Shown in pieces: positions 1-12,153 of a stretch of DNA of 64,000 nt (position 1 is its first letter; each line of letters starts with the position of its first letter). Source of the DNA: Metridium senile (taxonomy: Eukaryota > Cnidaria > Anthozoa > Actiniaria > Metridiidae); assembly GCA_949775045.1 (NCBI GenBank), contig OX459110.1, positions 5,836,229-5,900,228 of the forward strand. The letters are read 5' to 3'. Made by a program: the position numbers and the translations under genes. The notes below the pieces were generated by a model. That model searched no databases, was not told the DNA's origin, and saw only the letters and a list, made by a program, of their open reading frames with translations.

Positions 1-81
1 CTGAAAATGTGTCAAAAAGATCGGGGTTTTCGGCACAAAATTTTCGCCTAGACCCTGTGAGTAATGTCTGAGAATATTAGA

Positions 82-142
82 GCATTCTGATAAATGCGCA
101 AGATTTTATTTAGAAAAAACTACAAAATCCTACCCAGAATGC
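82..142. other. 8-bp inverted repeat inside the monomer (gcattctg / cagaatgc)
   Basis: gcattctg at 82-89 is the exact reverse complement of cagaatgc at 135-142, leaving a 45-nt loop. Both arms lie in the best-conserved parts of the monomer and are retained in nearly every copy I read; exceptions include cattgtg near 4460, gctttctg near 4944 and cccgaatgc in the cccgaat subfamily. The arms could form a stem in transcripts or single strands, but an 8-bp stem with a long loop is weak. Confidence 0.6.
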
Positions 143-148
143 AATATG

Positions 149-158
149 CCCTATAGGG
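149..158. other. 10-bp perfect palindrome ccctataggg in the monomer
   Basis: The sequence ccctataggg is its own reverse complement and is intact in many monomers of the array. Two subfamily alleles break it: C149T (gtcctataggg) and G157A (ccctatagag). Short dyads of this kind are described in several centromeric satellites and may be protein sites or extrude as small cruciforms. No function can be shown from sequence alone. Confidence 0.8.
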
Positions 159-486
159 TGATCTGAAAATGTGTCAAAAAGATCCGGGTTTTCGGCACAA
201 AATTATCGCCTAGACCCTGTGAGTAATGTCTGAGAATATTAGAGCATTCTGATAAATGCGCAACATTTTATTTAGAAAAAACTACAAAATCCTACTCAGA
301 ATGCAATATGCCCTATAGGGTGATCTGAAAATGTGTCAAAAAGATCGGGGTTTTCGGCACAAAATTATCGCCTAGACCCTGTGAGTAATGTCTGAGAATA
401 TTAGAGCATTCTGATAAATGCGCAAGATTTTATTTAGAAAAAACTACAAAATCCTACCCAGAATGCAATATGCCCTATAGGGTGAT

Positions 487-1134
487 CTGAAAATGTGTCA
501 AAAAGATCGGGGTTTTCGGCACAAAATTTTCGCCTAGACCCTGTGAGTAATGTCTGAGAATATTAGAGCATTCTGATAAATGGGCAAGATTTTATTTAAA
601 AAAAACTACAAAATCCTACCCAGAATGCAATATGCCCTATAGGCTGATCTGAAAATGTGTAAAAAAGATTGGGGTTTTCGGCACAAAATTTTCGCCTAGA
701 CCTTGTGAGTAATGTCTGAGAATATTAGAGCATTCTGATAAATGCGCAAGATTTTATTTAGAAAAAACTACAAAATCCTACCCAGAATGCAATATGCCCT
801 ATAGGGTGATCTGAAAATGTGTCAAAAAGATCGAGGTTTTCGGCACAAAATTTTCGCCTCGACCCTGTGAGTAATGTCTGAGAATATTAGAGCATTCTGA
901 TAAATGGGCAAGATTTTATTTAAAAAAAACTACAAAATCCTACCCAGAATGCAATATGCCCTATAGGCTGATCTGAAAATGTGTAAAAAAGATCGGGGTT
1001 TTCGGCACAAAATTTTCGCCTAGACCTTGTGAGTAATGTCTGAGAATATTAGAGCATTCTGATAAATGCGCAAGATTTTATTTAGAAAAAACTACAAAAT
1101 CCTACCCAGAATGCAATATGCCCTATAGGGTGAT
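487..1134 (+). repeat. Dimer HOR, two copies (324 bp each)
   Basis: Monomers at 487 and 811 share aaatgggc, tttaaaaaaaac and ctataggct. Those at 649 and 973 share gtgtaaaaaagat and gaccttgtgag. The alternation shows a two-monomer unit duplicated once. The copies differ by a few substitutions: cctagacc against cctcgacc in the first monomer, and gattgggg against gatcgggg in the second. Confidence 0.8.
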
Positions 1135-4100
1135 CTGAAAATGTGTAAAAAAGATCCGGGTTTTCGGCACAAAATTATCGCCTAGACCCTGTGAGTAATG
1201 TCTGAGAATATTAGAGCATTCTGATAAATGCGCAAGATTTTATTTAGAAAAAACTACAAAATCCTACCCAGAATGCAATATGCCCTATAGGGTGATCTGA
1301 AAATGTGTCAAAAAGATCGGGCTTTTCGGCACAAAATTTTCGCCTAGACCCTGTGAGTAATGTCTGAGAATATTAGAGCATTCTGATAAATGCGCAAGAT
1401 TTTATTTAGAAAAAACTACAAAATCCTACCCAGAATGCAATATGCCCTATAGGGTGATCTGAAAATGTGTCAAAAAGATCCGGGTTTTCGGCACAAAATT
1501 ATCGCCTAGACCCTGTGAGTAATGTCTGAGAATATTAGAGCATTCTGATAAATGCGCAACATTTTATTTAGAAAAAACTACAAAATCCTACTCAGAATGC
1601 AATATGCCCTATAGGGTGATCTGAAAATGTGTCAAAAAGATCGGGGTTTTCGGCACAAAATTATCGCCTAGACCCTGTGAGTAATGTCTGAGAATATTAG
1701 AGCATTCTGATAAATGCGCAAGATTTTATTTAGAAAAAACTACAAAATCCTACCCAGAATGCAATATGCCCTATAGGGTGATCTGAAAATGTGTCAAAAA
1801 GATCGGGCTTTTCGGCACAAAATTTTCGCCTAGACCCTGTGAGTAATGTCTGAGAATATTAGAGCATTCTGATAAATGCGCAAGATTTTATTTAGAAAAA
1901 ACTACAAAATCCTACCCAGAATGCAATATGCCCTATAGGGTGATCTGAAAATGTGTCAAAAAGATCGAGGTTTTCGGCACAAAATTTTCGCCTCGACCCT
2001 GTGAGTAATGTCTGAGAATATTAGAGCATTCTGATAAATGGGCAAGATTTTATTTAAAAAAAACTACAAAATCCTACCCAGAATGCAATATGCCCTATAG
2101 GCTGATCTGAAAATGTGTCAAAAAGATCGGGGTTTTCGGCACAAAATTATCGCCTAGACCCTGTGAGTAATGTCTGAGAATATTAGAGCATTCTGATAAA
2201 TGCGCAAGATTTTATTTAGAAAAAACTACAAAATCCTACCCAGAATGCAATATGCCCTATAGGATGATCTGAAAATGTGTCAAAAAGATCGGGATTTTCG
2301 GCACAAAATTTTCGCCTAGACCCTGTGAGTAATGTCTGAGAATATTAGAGCATTCTGATAAATGGGCAAGATTTAATTTAGAAAAAACTACAAAATCCTA
2401 CCCAGAATGCAATATGCCCTATAGGGTGATCTGAAAATGTGTCAAAAAGATCGGGGTTTTCGGCACAAAATTTTCGCCTAGACCCTGTGAGTAATGTCTG
2501 AGAATATTAGAGCATTCTGATAAATGGGCAAGATTTAATTTAGAAAAAACTACAAAATCCTACCCAGAATGCAATATGCCCTATAGGGTGATCTGAAAAT
2601 GTGTCAAAAAGATCGGGGTTTTCGGCACAAAATTATCGCCTAGACCCTGTGAGTAATGTCTGAGAATATTAGAGCATTCTGATAAATGCGCAAGATTTTA
2701 TTTAGAAAAAACTACAAAATCCTACCCAGAATGCAATATGCCCTATAGGGTGATCTGAAAATGTGTCAAAAAGATCGGGGTTTTCGGCACAAAATTATCG
2801 CCTAGACCCTGTGAGTAATGTCTGAAAATATTAGAGCATTCTGATAAATGCGCAAGATTTTATTTAGAAAAAAACTACAAAATCCTACCCAGAATGCAAT
2901 ATGCCCTATAGGGTGATCTGAAAATGTGTCAAAAAGATCCGGGTTTTCGGCACAAAATTATCGCCTAGACCCTGTGAGTAATGTCTGAGAATATTAGAGC
3001 ATTCTGATAAATGCGCAACATTTTATTTAGAAAAAACTACAAAATCCTACTCAGAATGCAATATGCCCTATAGGGTGATCTGAAAATGTGTCAAAAAGAT
3101 CGGGGTTTTCGGCACAAAATTTTCGCCTAGACCCTGTGAGTAATGTCTGAGAATATTAGAGCATTCTGATAAATGCGCAAGATTTTATTTAGAAAAAACT
3201 ACAAAATCCTACCCAGAATGCAATATGCCCTATAGGGTGATCTGAAAATGTGTCAAAAAGATCCGGGTTTTCGGCACAAAATTATCGCCTAGACCCTGTG
3301 AGTAATGTCTGAGAATATTAGAGCATTCTGATAAATGCGCAACATTTTATTTAGAAAAAACTACAAAATCCTACTCAGAATGCAATATGCCCTATAGGGT
3401 GATCTGAAAATGTGTCAAAAAGATCGGGGTTTTCGGCACAAAATTATCGCCTAGACCCTGTGAGTAATGTCTGAGAATATTAGAGCATTCTGATAAATGC
3501 GCAAGATTTTATTTAGAAAAAACTACAAAATCCTACCCAGAATGCAATATGCCCTATAGGATGATCTGAAAATGTGTCAAAAAGATCGGGATTTTCGGCA
3601 CAAAATTTTCGCCTAGACCCTGTGAGTAATGTCTGAGAATATTAGAGCATTCTGATAAATGGGCAAGATTTAATTTAGAAAAAACTACAAAATCCTACCC
3701 AGAATGCAATATGCCCTATAGGGTGATCTGAAAATGTGTCAAAAAGATCGGGGTTTTCGGCACAAAATTTTCGCCTAGACCCTGTGAGTAATGTCTGAGA
3801 ATATTAGAGCATTCTGATAAATGGGCAAGATTTAATTTAGAAAAAACTACAAAATCCTACCCAGAATGCAATATGCCCTATAGGGTGATCTGAAAATGTG
3901 TCAAAAAGATCGGGGTTTTCGGCACAAAATTTTCGCCTAGACCCTGTGAGTAATGTCTGAGAATATTAGAGCATTCTGATAAATGCGCAAGATTTTATTT
4001 AGAAAAAACTACAAAATCCTACCCAGAATGCAATATGCCCTATAGGGTGATCTGAAAATGTGTCAAAAAGATCCGGGTTTTCGGCACAAAATTATCGCCT

Positions 4101-6968
4101 AGACCCTGTGAGTAATGTCTGAGAATATTAGAGCATTCTGATAAATGCGCAAGATTTTATTTAGAAAAAACTACAAAATCCTACTCAGAATGCAATATGC
4201 CCTATAGGGTGATCTGAAAATGTGTCAAAAAGATCGGGATTTTCGGCACAAAATTATCGCCTAGACCCTGTGAGTAATGTCTGAGAATATTAGAGCATTC
4301 TGATAAATGCGCAAGATTTTATTTAGAAAAAACTACAAAATCCTACCCAGAATGCAATATGCCCTATAGGATGATCTGAAAATGTGTCAAAAAGATCGGG
4401 GTTTTCGGCACAAAATTTTCGCCTAGACCCTGTGAGTAATGTCTGAGAATATTAGAGCATTGTGATAAATGGGCAAGATTTTATTTAGAAAAAACTACAA
4501 AATCCTACCCAGAATGCAATATGCCCTATAGGGTGATCTGAAACTGTGTCAAAAAGATCGGGGTTTTCGGCACAAAATTATCGCCTAGACCCTGTGAGTA
4601 ATGTCTGAGAATATTAGAGCATTCTGATAAATGCGCAAGATTTTATTTAGAAAAAACTACAAAATCCTACCCAGAATGCAATATGCCCTATAGGGTGATC
4701 TGAAAATGTGTCAAAAAGATCGGGGTTTTCGGCACAAAATTATCGCCTAGACCCTGTGAGTAATGTCTGAGAATATTAGAGCATTCTGATAAATGCGCAA
4801 GATTTTATTTAGAAAAAAACTACAAAATCCTACCCAGAATGCAATATGCCCTATAGGGTGATCTGAAAATGTGTCAAAAAGATCGGGGTTTTCGGCACAA
4901 AATTTTTGCCTAGACCCTTTGAGTAATGTCTGAGAATATTAGAGCTTTCTGATAAATGCACAAGATTTTATTTAGAAAAAACTACAAAATCCTACCCAGA
5001 ATGCAATATGCACTATAGGGTGATCTGAAAATGTGTCAAAAAGATCGGGGTTTTCGGCACAAAATGTTCGCCTCGACCCTGTGAGTAATGTCTGAGAATA
5101 TTAGAGCATTCTGATAAATGCGCAAGATTTTATTTAGAAAAAACTACAAAATCCTACCCAGAATGCAATATGCCCTATAGTCTGATCTGAAAATGTGTCA
5201 AAAAGATCGGGGTTTTCGGCACAAAATCTTCGCCTAGACCCTGTGAGTAATGTCTGAGAATATTAGAGCATTCTGATAAATGCGCAAGATTTTATTTAGA
5301 AAAAACTACAAAATCCTACCCAGAATGCAATATGCCCTATAGGGTGATCTGAAAATGTGTCAAAAAGATCCGGGTTTTCGGCACAAAATTTTCGCCTAGA
5401 CCCTGTGAGTAATGTCTGAGAATATTAGAGCATTCTGATAAATGGGCAAGATTTTATTTAGAAAAAACTACAAAATCCTACCCAGAATGCAATATGCCCT
5501 ATAGTCTGATCTGAAAATGTGTCAAAAAGATCGGGGTTTTCGGCACAAAATTTTCGCCTAGACCCTGTGAGTAATGTCTGAGAATATTAGAGCATTCTGA
5601 TAAATGCGCAAGATTTTATTTAGAAAAAACTACAAAATCCTACCCAGAATGCAATATGCCCTATAGGGTGATCTGAAAATGTGTCAAAAAGATCGGGGTT
5701 TTCGGCACAAAATTTTCGCCTAGACCCTGTGAGTAATGTCTGAGAATATTAGAGCAATCTGATAAATGGGCAAGATTTTATTTAGAAAAAACTACAAAAT
5801 CCTACCCAGAATGCAATATGCCCTATAGGGTGATCTGAAAATGTGTCAAAAAGATCGGGGTTTTCGGCACAAAATTTTTGCATAGACCCTGTGAGTAATG
5901 TCTGAGAATATTAAGAGCATTCTGATATATGCGCAAGATTATATTTAGAAAAAACTACAAAATCCTACCCAGAATGCAATATGCCCTATAGGGTGATCTG
6001 AAAATGTGTCAAAAAGATCGGGGTTTTCGGCACAAAATTTTCGCCTCGACCCTGTGAGTAATGTCTGAGAATATTAGAGCATTCTGATAAATGTGCAAGA
6101 TTTTATTTAGAAAAAACTACAAAATCCTACCCAGAATGCAATATGCCCTATAGGGTGATCTGAAAATGTGTCAAAAAGATCGGGGTTTTCGGCACAAAAT
6201 TTTTGCCTAGACCCTTTGAGTAATGTCTGAGAATATTAGAGCTTTCTGATAAATGCACAAGATTTTATTTAGAAAAAACTACAAAATCCTACCCAGAATG
6301 CAATATGCACTATAGGGTGATCTGAAAATGTGTCAAAAAGATCGGGGTTTTCGGCACAAAATTTTCGCCTCGACCCTGTGAGTAATGTCTGAGAATATTA
6401 GAGCATTCTGATAAATGCGCAAGATTTTATTTAGAAAAAACTACAAAATCCTACCCAGAATGCAATATGCACTATAGGGTGATCTGAAAATGTGTCAAAA
6501 AGATCGGGGTTTTCGGCACAAAATTTTCGCCTAGACCCTGTGAGTAATGTCTGAGAATATTAGAGCATTCTGATAAATGCGCAAGATTTTATTTAGAAAA
6601 AACTACAAAATCCTACCCAGAATGCAATATGCACAATAGGGTGATCTGAAAATGTGTCAAAAAGATCGGGGTTTTCGGCACAAAATTTTTGCCTAGACCC
6701 TTTGAGTAATGTCTGAGAATATTAGAGCTTTCTGATAAATGCACAAGATTTTATTTAGAAAAAACTACAAAATCCTACCCAGAATGCAATATGCACTATA
6801 GGGTGATCTGAAAATGTGTCAAAAAGATCGGGGTTTTCGGCACAAAATTATCGCCTCGCCCTGTGAGTAATGTCTGAGAATATTAGAGCATTCTGATAAA
6901 TGGGCAAGATTTTATTTAGAAAAAACTACAAAATCCTACCCAGAATGCAATATGCCCTATAGTCTGAT

Positions 6969-9900
6969 CTGAAAATGTGTCAAAAAGATCGGGGTTTTCG
7001 GCACAAAATTTTCGCCTAGACCCTGTGAGTAATGTCTGAGAATATTAGAGCATTCTGATAAATGTGCAAGATTTCATTTAGAAAAAAACTACAAAATCCT
7101 ACCCAGAATGCAATATGCCCTATAGAGTGATCTGAAAATGTGTCAAAAAGATCGGGGTTTTCAGCTCAAAATTTTCGCCTAGACCCTGTGAGTAATGTCT
7201 GAGAATATTAGAGCATTCTGATAAATGCGCAAGATTTTATTTAGAAAAAACTACAAAATCCTACCCAGAATGCAATATGCCCTATAGGGTGATCTGAAAA
7301 TGTGTCAAAAAGATCGGGGTTTTCGGCACAAAAGTTTCGCCTAGACCCTGTGAGTAATGTCTGAGAATATTAGAGCATTCTGATACATGCGCAAGATTTT
7401 ATTTAGAAAAAACTACAAAATCCTACCCAGAATGCAATATGCCCTATAGGGTGATATGAAAATGTGTCAAAAAAATCGGAGTTTTCGGCACAAAAGTTTC
7501 GCCTAGACCCTGTGAGTAATGTCTGAGAATATTAGAGCATTCTGATAATGCGCAAGATTTTATTTAGTAAAAACTACAAAATCCTACCCAGAATGCAATA
7601 TGCCCTATAGAGTGATCTGAAAATGTGTCAAAAAGATCGGGGTTTTCAGCTCACAATTTTCGCCTAGACCCTGTGAGTACTGTCTGAGAATATTAGAGCA
7701 TTCTGATAAATGCGCAAGATTTTATTTAGAAAAAACTACAAAATCCTACCCAGAATGCAATATGCCCTATAGGGTGATCTGAAAATGTGTCAAAAAGATC
7801 GGGGTTTTCGGCACAAAAGTTTCGCCTAGACCCTGTGAGTAATGTCTGAGAATATTAGAGCATTCTGATACATGCGCAAGATTTTATTTAGAAAAAACTA
7901 CAAAATCCTACCAAGAATGCAATATGCCCTATAGGGTGATCTGAAAATGTGTCAAAAAAGATCGGGGTTTTCGGCACAAAAGTTTCGCCTAGACCCTGTG
8001 AGTAATGTCTGAGAATATTAGAGCATTCTGATACATGCGCAAGATTTTATTTAGAAAAAACTACAAAATCCTACCCAGAATGCAATATGCCCTATAGGGT
8101 GATCTGAAAATGTGTCAAAAAGTTCGGGATTTTCGGCACAAAATTTTCGCCTAGACCCTGTGAGTAATGTCTGAGAATATTAGAGCATTCTGATACATGC
8201 GCAAGATTTTATTTAGAAAAAACTACAAAATCCTACCCAGAATGCAATATGCCCTATAGGGTGATCTGAAAATGTGTCAAAAAGATCGGGGTTTTCGGCA
8301 CAAAAGTTTCGCCTAGACCCTGTGAGTAATGTCTGAGAATATTAGAGCATTCTGATACATGCGCAAGATTTTATTTAGAAAAAACTACAAAATCCTACCC
8401 AGAATGCAATATGCCCTATAGGGTGATATGAAAATGTGTCAAAAAAATCGGAGTTTTCGGCACAAAAGTTTCGCCTAGACCCTGTGAGTAATGTCTGAGA
8501 ATATTAGAGCATTCTGATAATGCGCAAGATTTTATTTAGTAAAAACTACAAAATCCTACCCAGAATGCAATATGCCCTATAGAGTGATCTGAAAATGTGT
8601 CAAAAAGATCGGGGTTTTCAGCTCAAAATTTTCGCCTAGACCCTGTGAGTAATGTCTGAGAATATTAGAGCATTCTGATAAATGCGCAAGATTTTATTTA
8701 GAAAAAACTACAAAATCCTACCCAGAATGCAATATGCCCTATAGGGTGATCTGAAAATGTGTCAAAAAGATCGGGGTTTTCGGCACAAAAGTTTCGCCTA
8801 GACCCTGTGAGTAATGTCTGAGAATATTAGAGCATTCTGATACATGCGCAAGATTTTATTTAGAAAAAACTACAAAATCCTACCCAGAATGCAATATGCC
8901 CTATAGGGTGATCTGAAAATGTGTCAAAAAGATCGGGGTTTTCGGCACAAAAGTTTTGCCTAGACCCTGTGAGTAATGTCTGAGAATATTAGAGCATTCT
9001 GATACATGCGCAAGATTTTATTTAGAAAAAACTACAAAATCCTACCCAGAATGCAATATGCCCTATAGGGTGATCTGAAAATGTGTCAAAAAGTTCGGGA
9101 TTTTCGGCACAAAATTTTCGCCTAGACCCTGTGAGTAATGTCTGAGAATATTAGAGCATTCTGATACATGCGCAAGATTTTATTTAGAAAAAACTACAAA
9201 ATCCTACCCAGAATGCAATATGCCCTATAGGGTGATCTGAAAATGTGTCAAAAAGATCGGGGTTTTCGGCACAAAAGTTTCGCCTAGACCCTGTGAGTAA
9301 TGTCTGAGAATATTAGAGCATTCTGATACATGCGCAAGATTTTATTTAGAAAAAACTACAAAATCCTACCCAGAATGCAATATGTCCTATAGGGTGATGT
9401 AAAAATGTGTCAAAAAGATCGGGGTTTTCGGCACAACATTTTTGCCTAGACCCTGTGAGTAATGTCTGAGAATATTAGAGCATTCTGATAAATGTGCAAG
9501 ATTTCATTTAGAAAAAACTGCAAAATCCTACCCAGAATGCAATATGCCCTATAGAGTGATCTGAAAATGTGTCAAAAAGATCGGGGTTTTCAGCTCAAAA
9601 TTTTCGCCTAGACCCTGTGAGTAATGTCTGAGAATATTAGAGCATTCTGATAAATGCGCAAGATTTTATTTAGAAAAAACTACAAAATCCTACCCAGAAT
9701 GCAATATGCCCTATAGGGTGATCTGAAAATGTGTCAAAAAGATCGGGGTTTTCGGCACAAAAGTTTGGCCTAGACCCTGTGAGTAATGTCTGAGAATATT
9801 AGAGCATTCTGATACATGCGCAAGATTTTATTTAGAAAAAACTACAAAATCCTACCCAGAATGCAATATGCCCTATAGGGTGATCTGAAAATGTGTCAAA

Positions 9901-12153
9901 AAGATCGGGGTTTTCGGCACAAAAGTTTTGCCTAGACCCTGTGAGTAATGTCTGAGAATATTAGAGCATTCTGATACATGCGCAAGATTTTATTTAGAAA
10001 AAACTACAAAATCCTACCCAGAATGCAATATGCCCTATAGGGTGATCTGAAAATGTGTCAAAAAGTTCGGGATTTTCGGCACAAAATTTTCGCCTAGACC
10101 CTGTGAGTAATGTCTGAGAATATTAGAGCATTCTGATACATGCGCAAGATTTTATTTAGAAAAAACTACAAAATGCTACCCAGAATGCAATATGCCCTAT
10201 AGGGTGATCTGAAAATGTGTCAAAAAGATCGGGGTTTTCGGCACAAAAGTTTCGCCTAGACCCTGTGAGTAATGTCTGAGAATATTAGAGCATTCTGATA
10301 CATGCGCAAGATTTTATTTAGAAAAAACTACAAAATCCTACCCAGAATGCAATATGTCCTATAGGGTGATGTAAAAATGTGTCAAAAAGATCGGGGTTTT
10401 CGGCACAACATTTTTGCCTAGACCCTGTGAGTAATGTCTGAGAATATTAGAGCATTCTGATAAATGTGCAAGATTTCATTTAGAAAAAACTGCAAAATCC
10501 TACCCAGAATGCAATATGCCCTATAGAGTGATCTGAAAATGTGTCAAAAAGTTCGGGGTTTTCAGCTCAAAATTTTCGCCTAGACCCTGTGAGTAATGTC
10601 TGAGAATATTAGAGCATTCTGATAAATGCGCAAGATTTTATTTAGAAAAAACTACAAAATCCTACCCAGAATGCAATATGCCCTATAGGGTGATCTGAAA
10701 ATGTGTCAAAAAGATCGGGGTTTTCGGCACAAAAGTTTCGCCTAGACCCTGTGAGTAATGTCTGAGAATATTAGAGCATTCTGATACATGCGCAAGATTT
10801 TATTTAGAAAAAACTACAAAATCCTACCCAGAATGCAATATGCCCTATAGGGTGATCTGAAAATGTGTCAAAAAGATCGGGGTTTTCGGCACAAAAGTTT
10901 CGCCTAGACCCTGTGAGTAATGTCTGAGAATATTAGAGCATTCTGATACATGCGCAAGATTTTATTTAGAAAAAAACTACAAAATCCTACCCGAATGCAA
11001 TATGCCCTATAGGGTGATCTGAAAATGTGTCAAAAAGTTCGGGATTTTCGACACAAAATTTTCGCCTAGACCCTGTGAGTAATGTCTGAGAATATTAGAG
11101 CATTCTGATACATGCGCAAGATTTTATTTAGAAAAAAACTACAAAATCCTACCCAGAATGCAATATGCCCTATAGGGTGATCTGAAAATGTGTCAAAAAG
11201 ATCGGGGTTTTCGGCACAAAAGTTTGGCCTAGACCCTGTGAGTAATGTCTGAGAATATTAGAGCATTCTGATACATGCGCAAGATTTTATTTAGAAAAAA
11301 CTACAAAATCCTACCCAGAATGCAATATGCCCTATAGGGTGATCTGAAAATGTGTCAAAAAGATCGGGGTTTTCGGCACAAAAGTTTTGCCTAGACCCTG
11401 TGAGTAATGTCTGAGAATATTAGAGCATTCTGATACATGCGCAAGATTTTATTTAGAAAAAACTACAAAATCCTACCCAGAATGCAATATGCCCTATAGG
11501 GTGATCTGAAAATGTGTCAAAAAGTTCGGGATTTTCGGCACAAAATTTTCGCCTAGACCCTGTGAGTAATGTCTGAGAATATTAGAGCATTCTGATACAT
11601 GCGCAAGATTTTATTTAGAAAAAACTACAAAATGCTACCCAGAATGCAATATGCCCTATAGGGTGATCTGAAAATGTGTCAAAAAGATCGGGGTTTTCGG
11701 CACAAAAGTTTCGCCTAGACCCTGTGAGTAATGTCTGAGAATATTAGAGCATTCTGATACATGCGCAAGATTTTATTTAGAAAAAACTACAAAATCCTAC
11801 CCAGAATGCAATATGTCCTATAGGGTGATGTAAAAATGTGTCAAAAAGATCGGGGTTTTCGGCACAACATTTTTGCCTAGACCCTGTGAGTAATGTCTGA
11901 GAATATTAGAGCATTCTGATAAATGTGCAAGATTTCATTTAGAAAAAACTGCAAAATCCTACCCAGAATGCAATATGCCCTATAGAGTGATCTGAAAATG
12001 TGTCAAAAAGTTCGGGGTTTTCAGCTCAAAATTTTCGCCTAGACCCTGTGAGTAATGTCTGAGAATATTAGAGCATTCTGATAAATGCGCAAGATTTTAT
12101 TTAGAAAAAACTACAAAATCCTACCCAGAATGCAATATGCCCTATAGGGTGAT
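6969..12153 (+). repeat. Zone 2a: 6-monomer HOR with a 9-monomer variant
   Basis: A six-monomer order repeats at 7456-8427 and 8428-9398: atg-start with aaatcggag and gataatgcgc, then cagctc, gtttcg, gtttcg or gttttg, gttcggga, and gtttcg. At 9399-10370 the same order continues, but a gta-start monomer (cacaacattttt, actgcaaaa) replaces the atg-start one. At 10371-11829 the unit grows to nine monomers by gaining the set gtttcg, gtttcg with cccgaatgc, and gttcggga with cgacac. The nine-monomer order begins again at 11830. This is where cagctc (first near 7161), gtttcgcc and gatacatg first appear. Confidence 0.85.
8428..11181 (+). repeat. 17-monomer block, copy 1 (copy 2 at 17984-20737)
   Basis: The order atg-start, cagctc, gtttcg, gttttg, gttcggga, gtttcg, gta-start (cacaacattttt), cagctc, gtttgg, gttttg, gttcggga, gtttcg, gta-start, gttcgggg-cagctc, gtttcg, gtttcg-cccgaatgc, gttcggga-cgacac recurs 9,556 bp downstream (59 monomers). 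The copies differ at a few bases: atgctaccc near 10176 is normal in copy 2, and copy 2 has an extra gtcctat at the end of its gttttg monomer near 18616. Monomer order outside the pair differs. Confidence 0.85.

Larger units (their letters stand above)
1..162 (+). repeat. Reference monomer (first copy) and its internal landmarks
   Basis: This copy is used as the coordinate frame. A/T tracts lie at 4-7, 14-18, 27-30, 37-44 (aaaatttt, self-complementary), 104-107, 114-119 and 124-127. CpG sites are at 22-23, 31-32, 45-46 and 97-98. GATC sites are at 19-22 and across the monomer junction (160-162 plus base 1 of the next copy); GCGC is at 96-99. A 10-bp palindrome lies at 149-158 and an 8-bp inverted repeat at 82-89/135-142. 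Main variable positions are 1, 3, 20, 24-26, 32, 35, 41, 43-45, 47-49, 93, 96-98, 107, 149, 157 and 158. The conserved core is about 51-92 and 120-148. Confidence 0.95.
1..6968 (+). repeat. Zone 1: ttatcg / gatccggg / aaatgggc monomer subfamily
   Basis: About 43 monomers with alleles that are rare or absent later: aaaattatcgcc (T43A), gcgcaacatt with ctcagaatg, aaatgggc, cctcgacc, ctataggct and ctataggatg. The zone-2 alleles cagctc, gtttcgcc and gatacatg do not occur here. HOR order is weak: a 2-monomer unit repeats at 487-810 and 811-1134, and a three-monomer run at 2107-2592 recurs at 3404-3889, 1,297 bp on. A divergent monomer with accctttgag, gctttctg and aaatgcac appears at 4863, about 6160 and about 6646. 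Confidence 0.85.

Noticed and set aside
31..50. CENP-B box
   Set aside because: ttcggcacaaaattt matches only the first half of the NTTCGNNNNANNCGGGN pattern; the CGGG half is missing, and the reverse strand has no match in the consensus or the main variants.
34..142. Ancient half-monomer duplication (cacaaaat near 35 and tacaaaat near 121)
   Set aside because: Only about eight bases plus a loose match downstream; not enough to claim an internal duplication.
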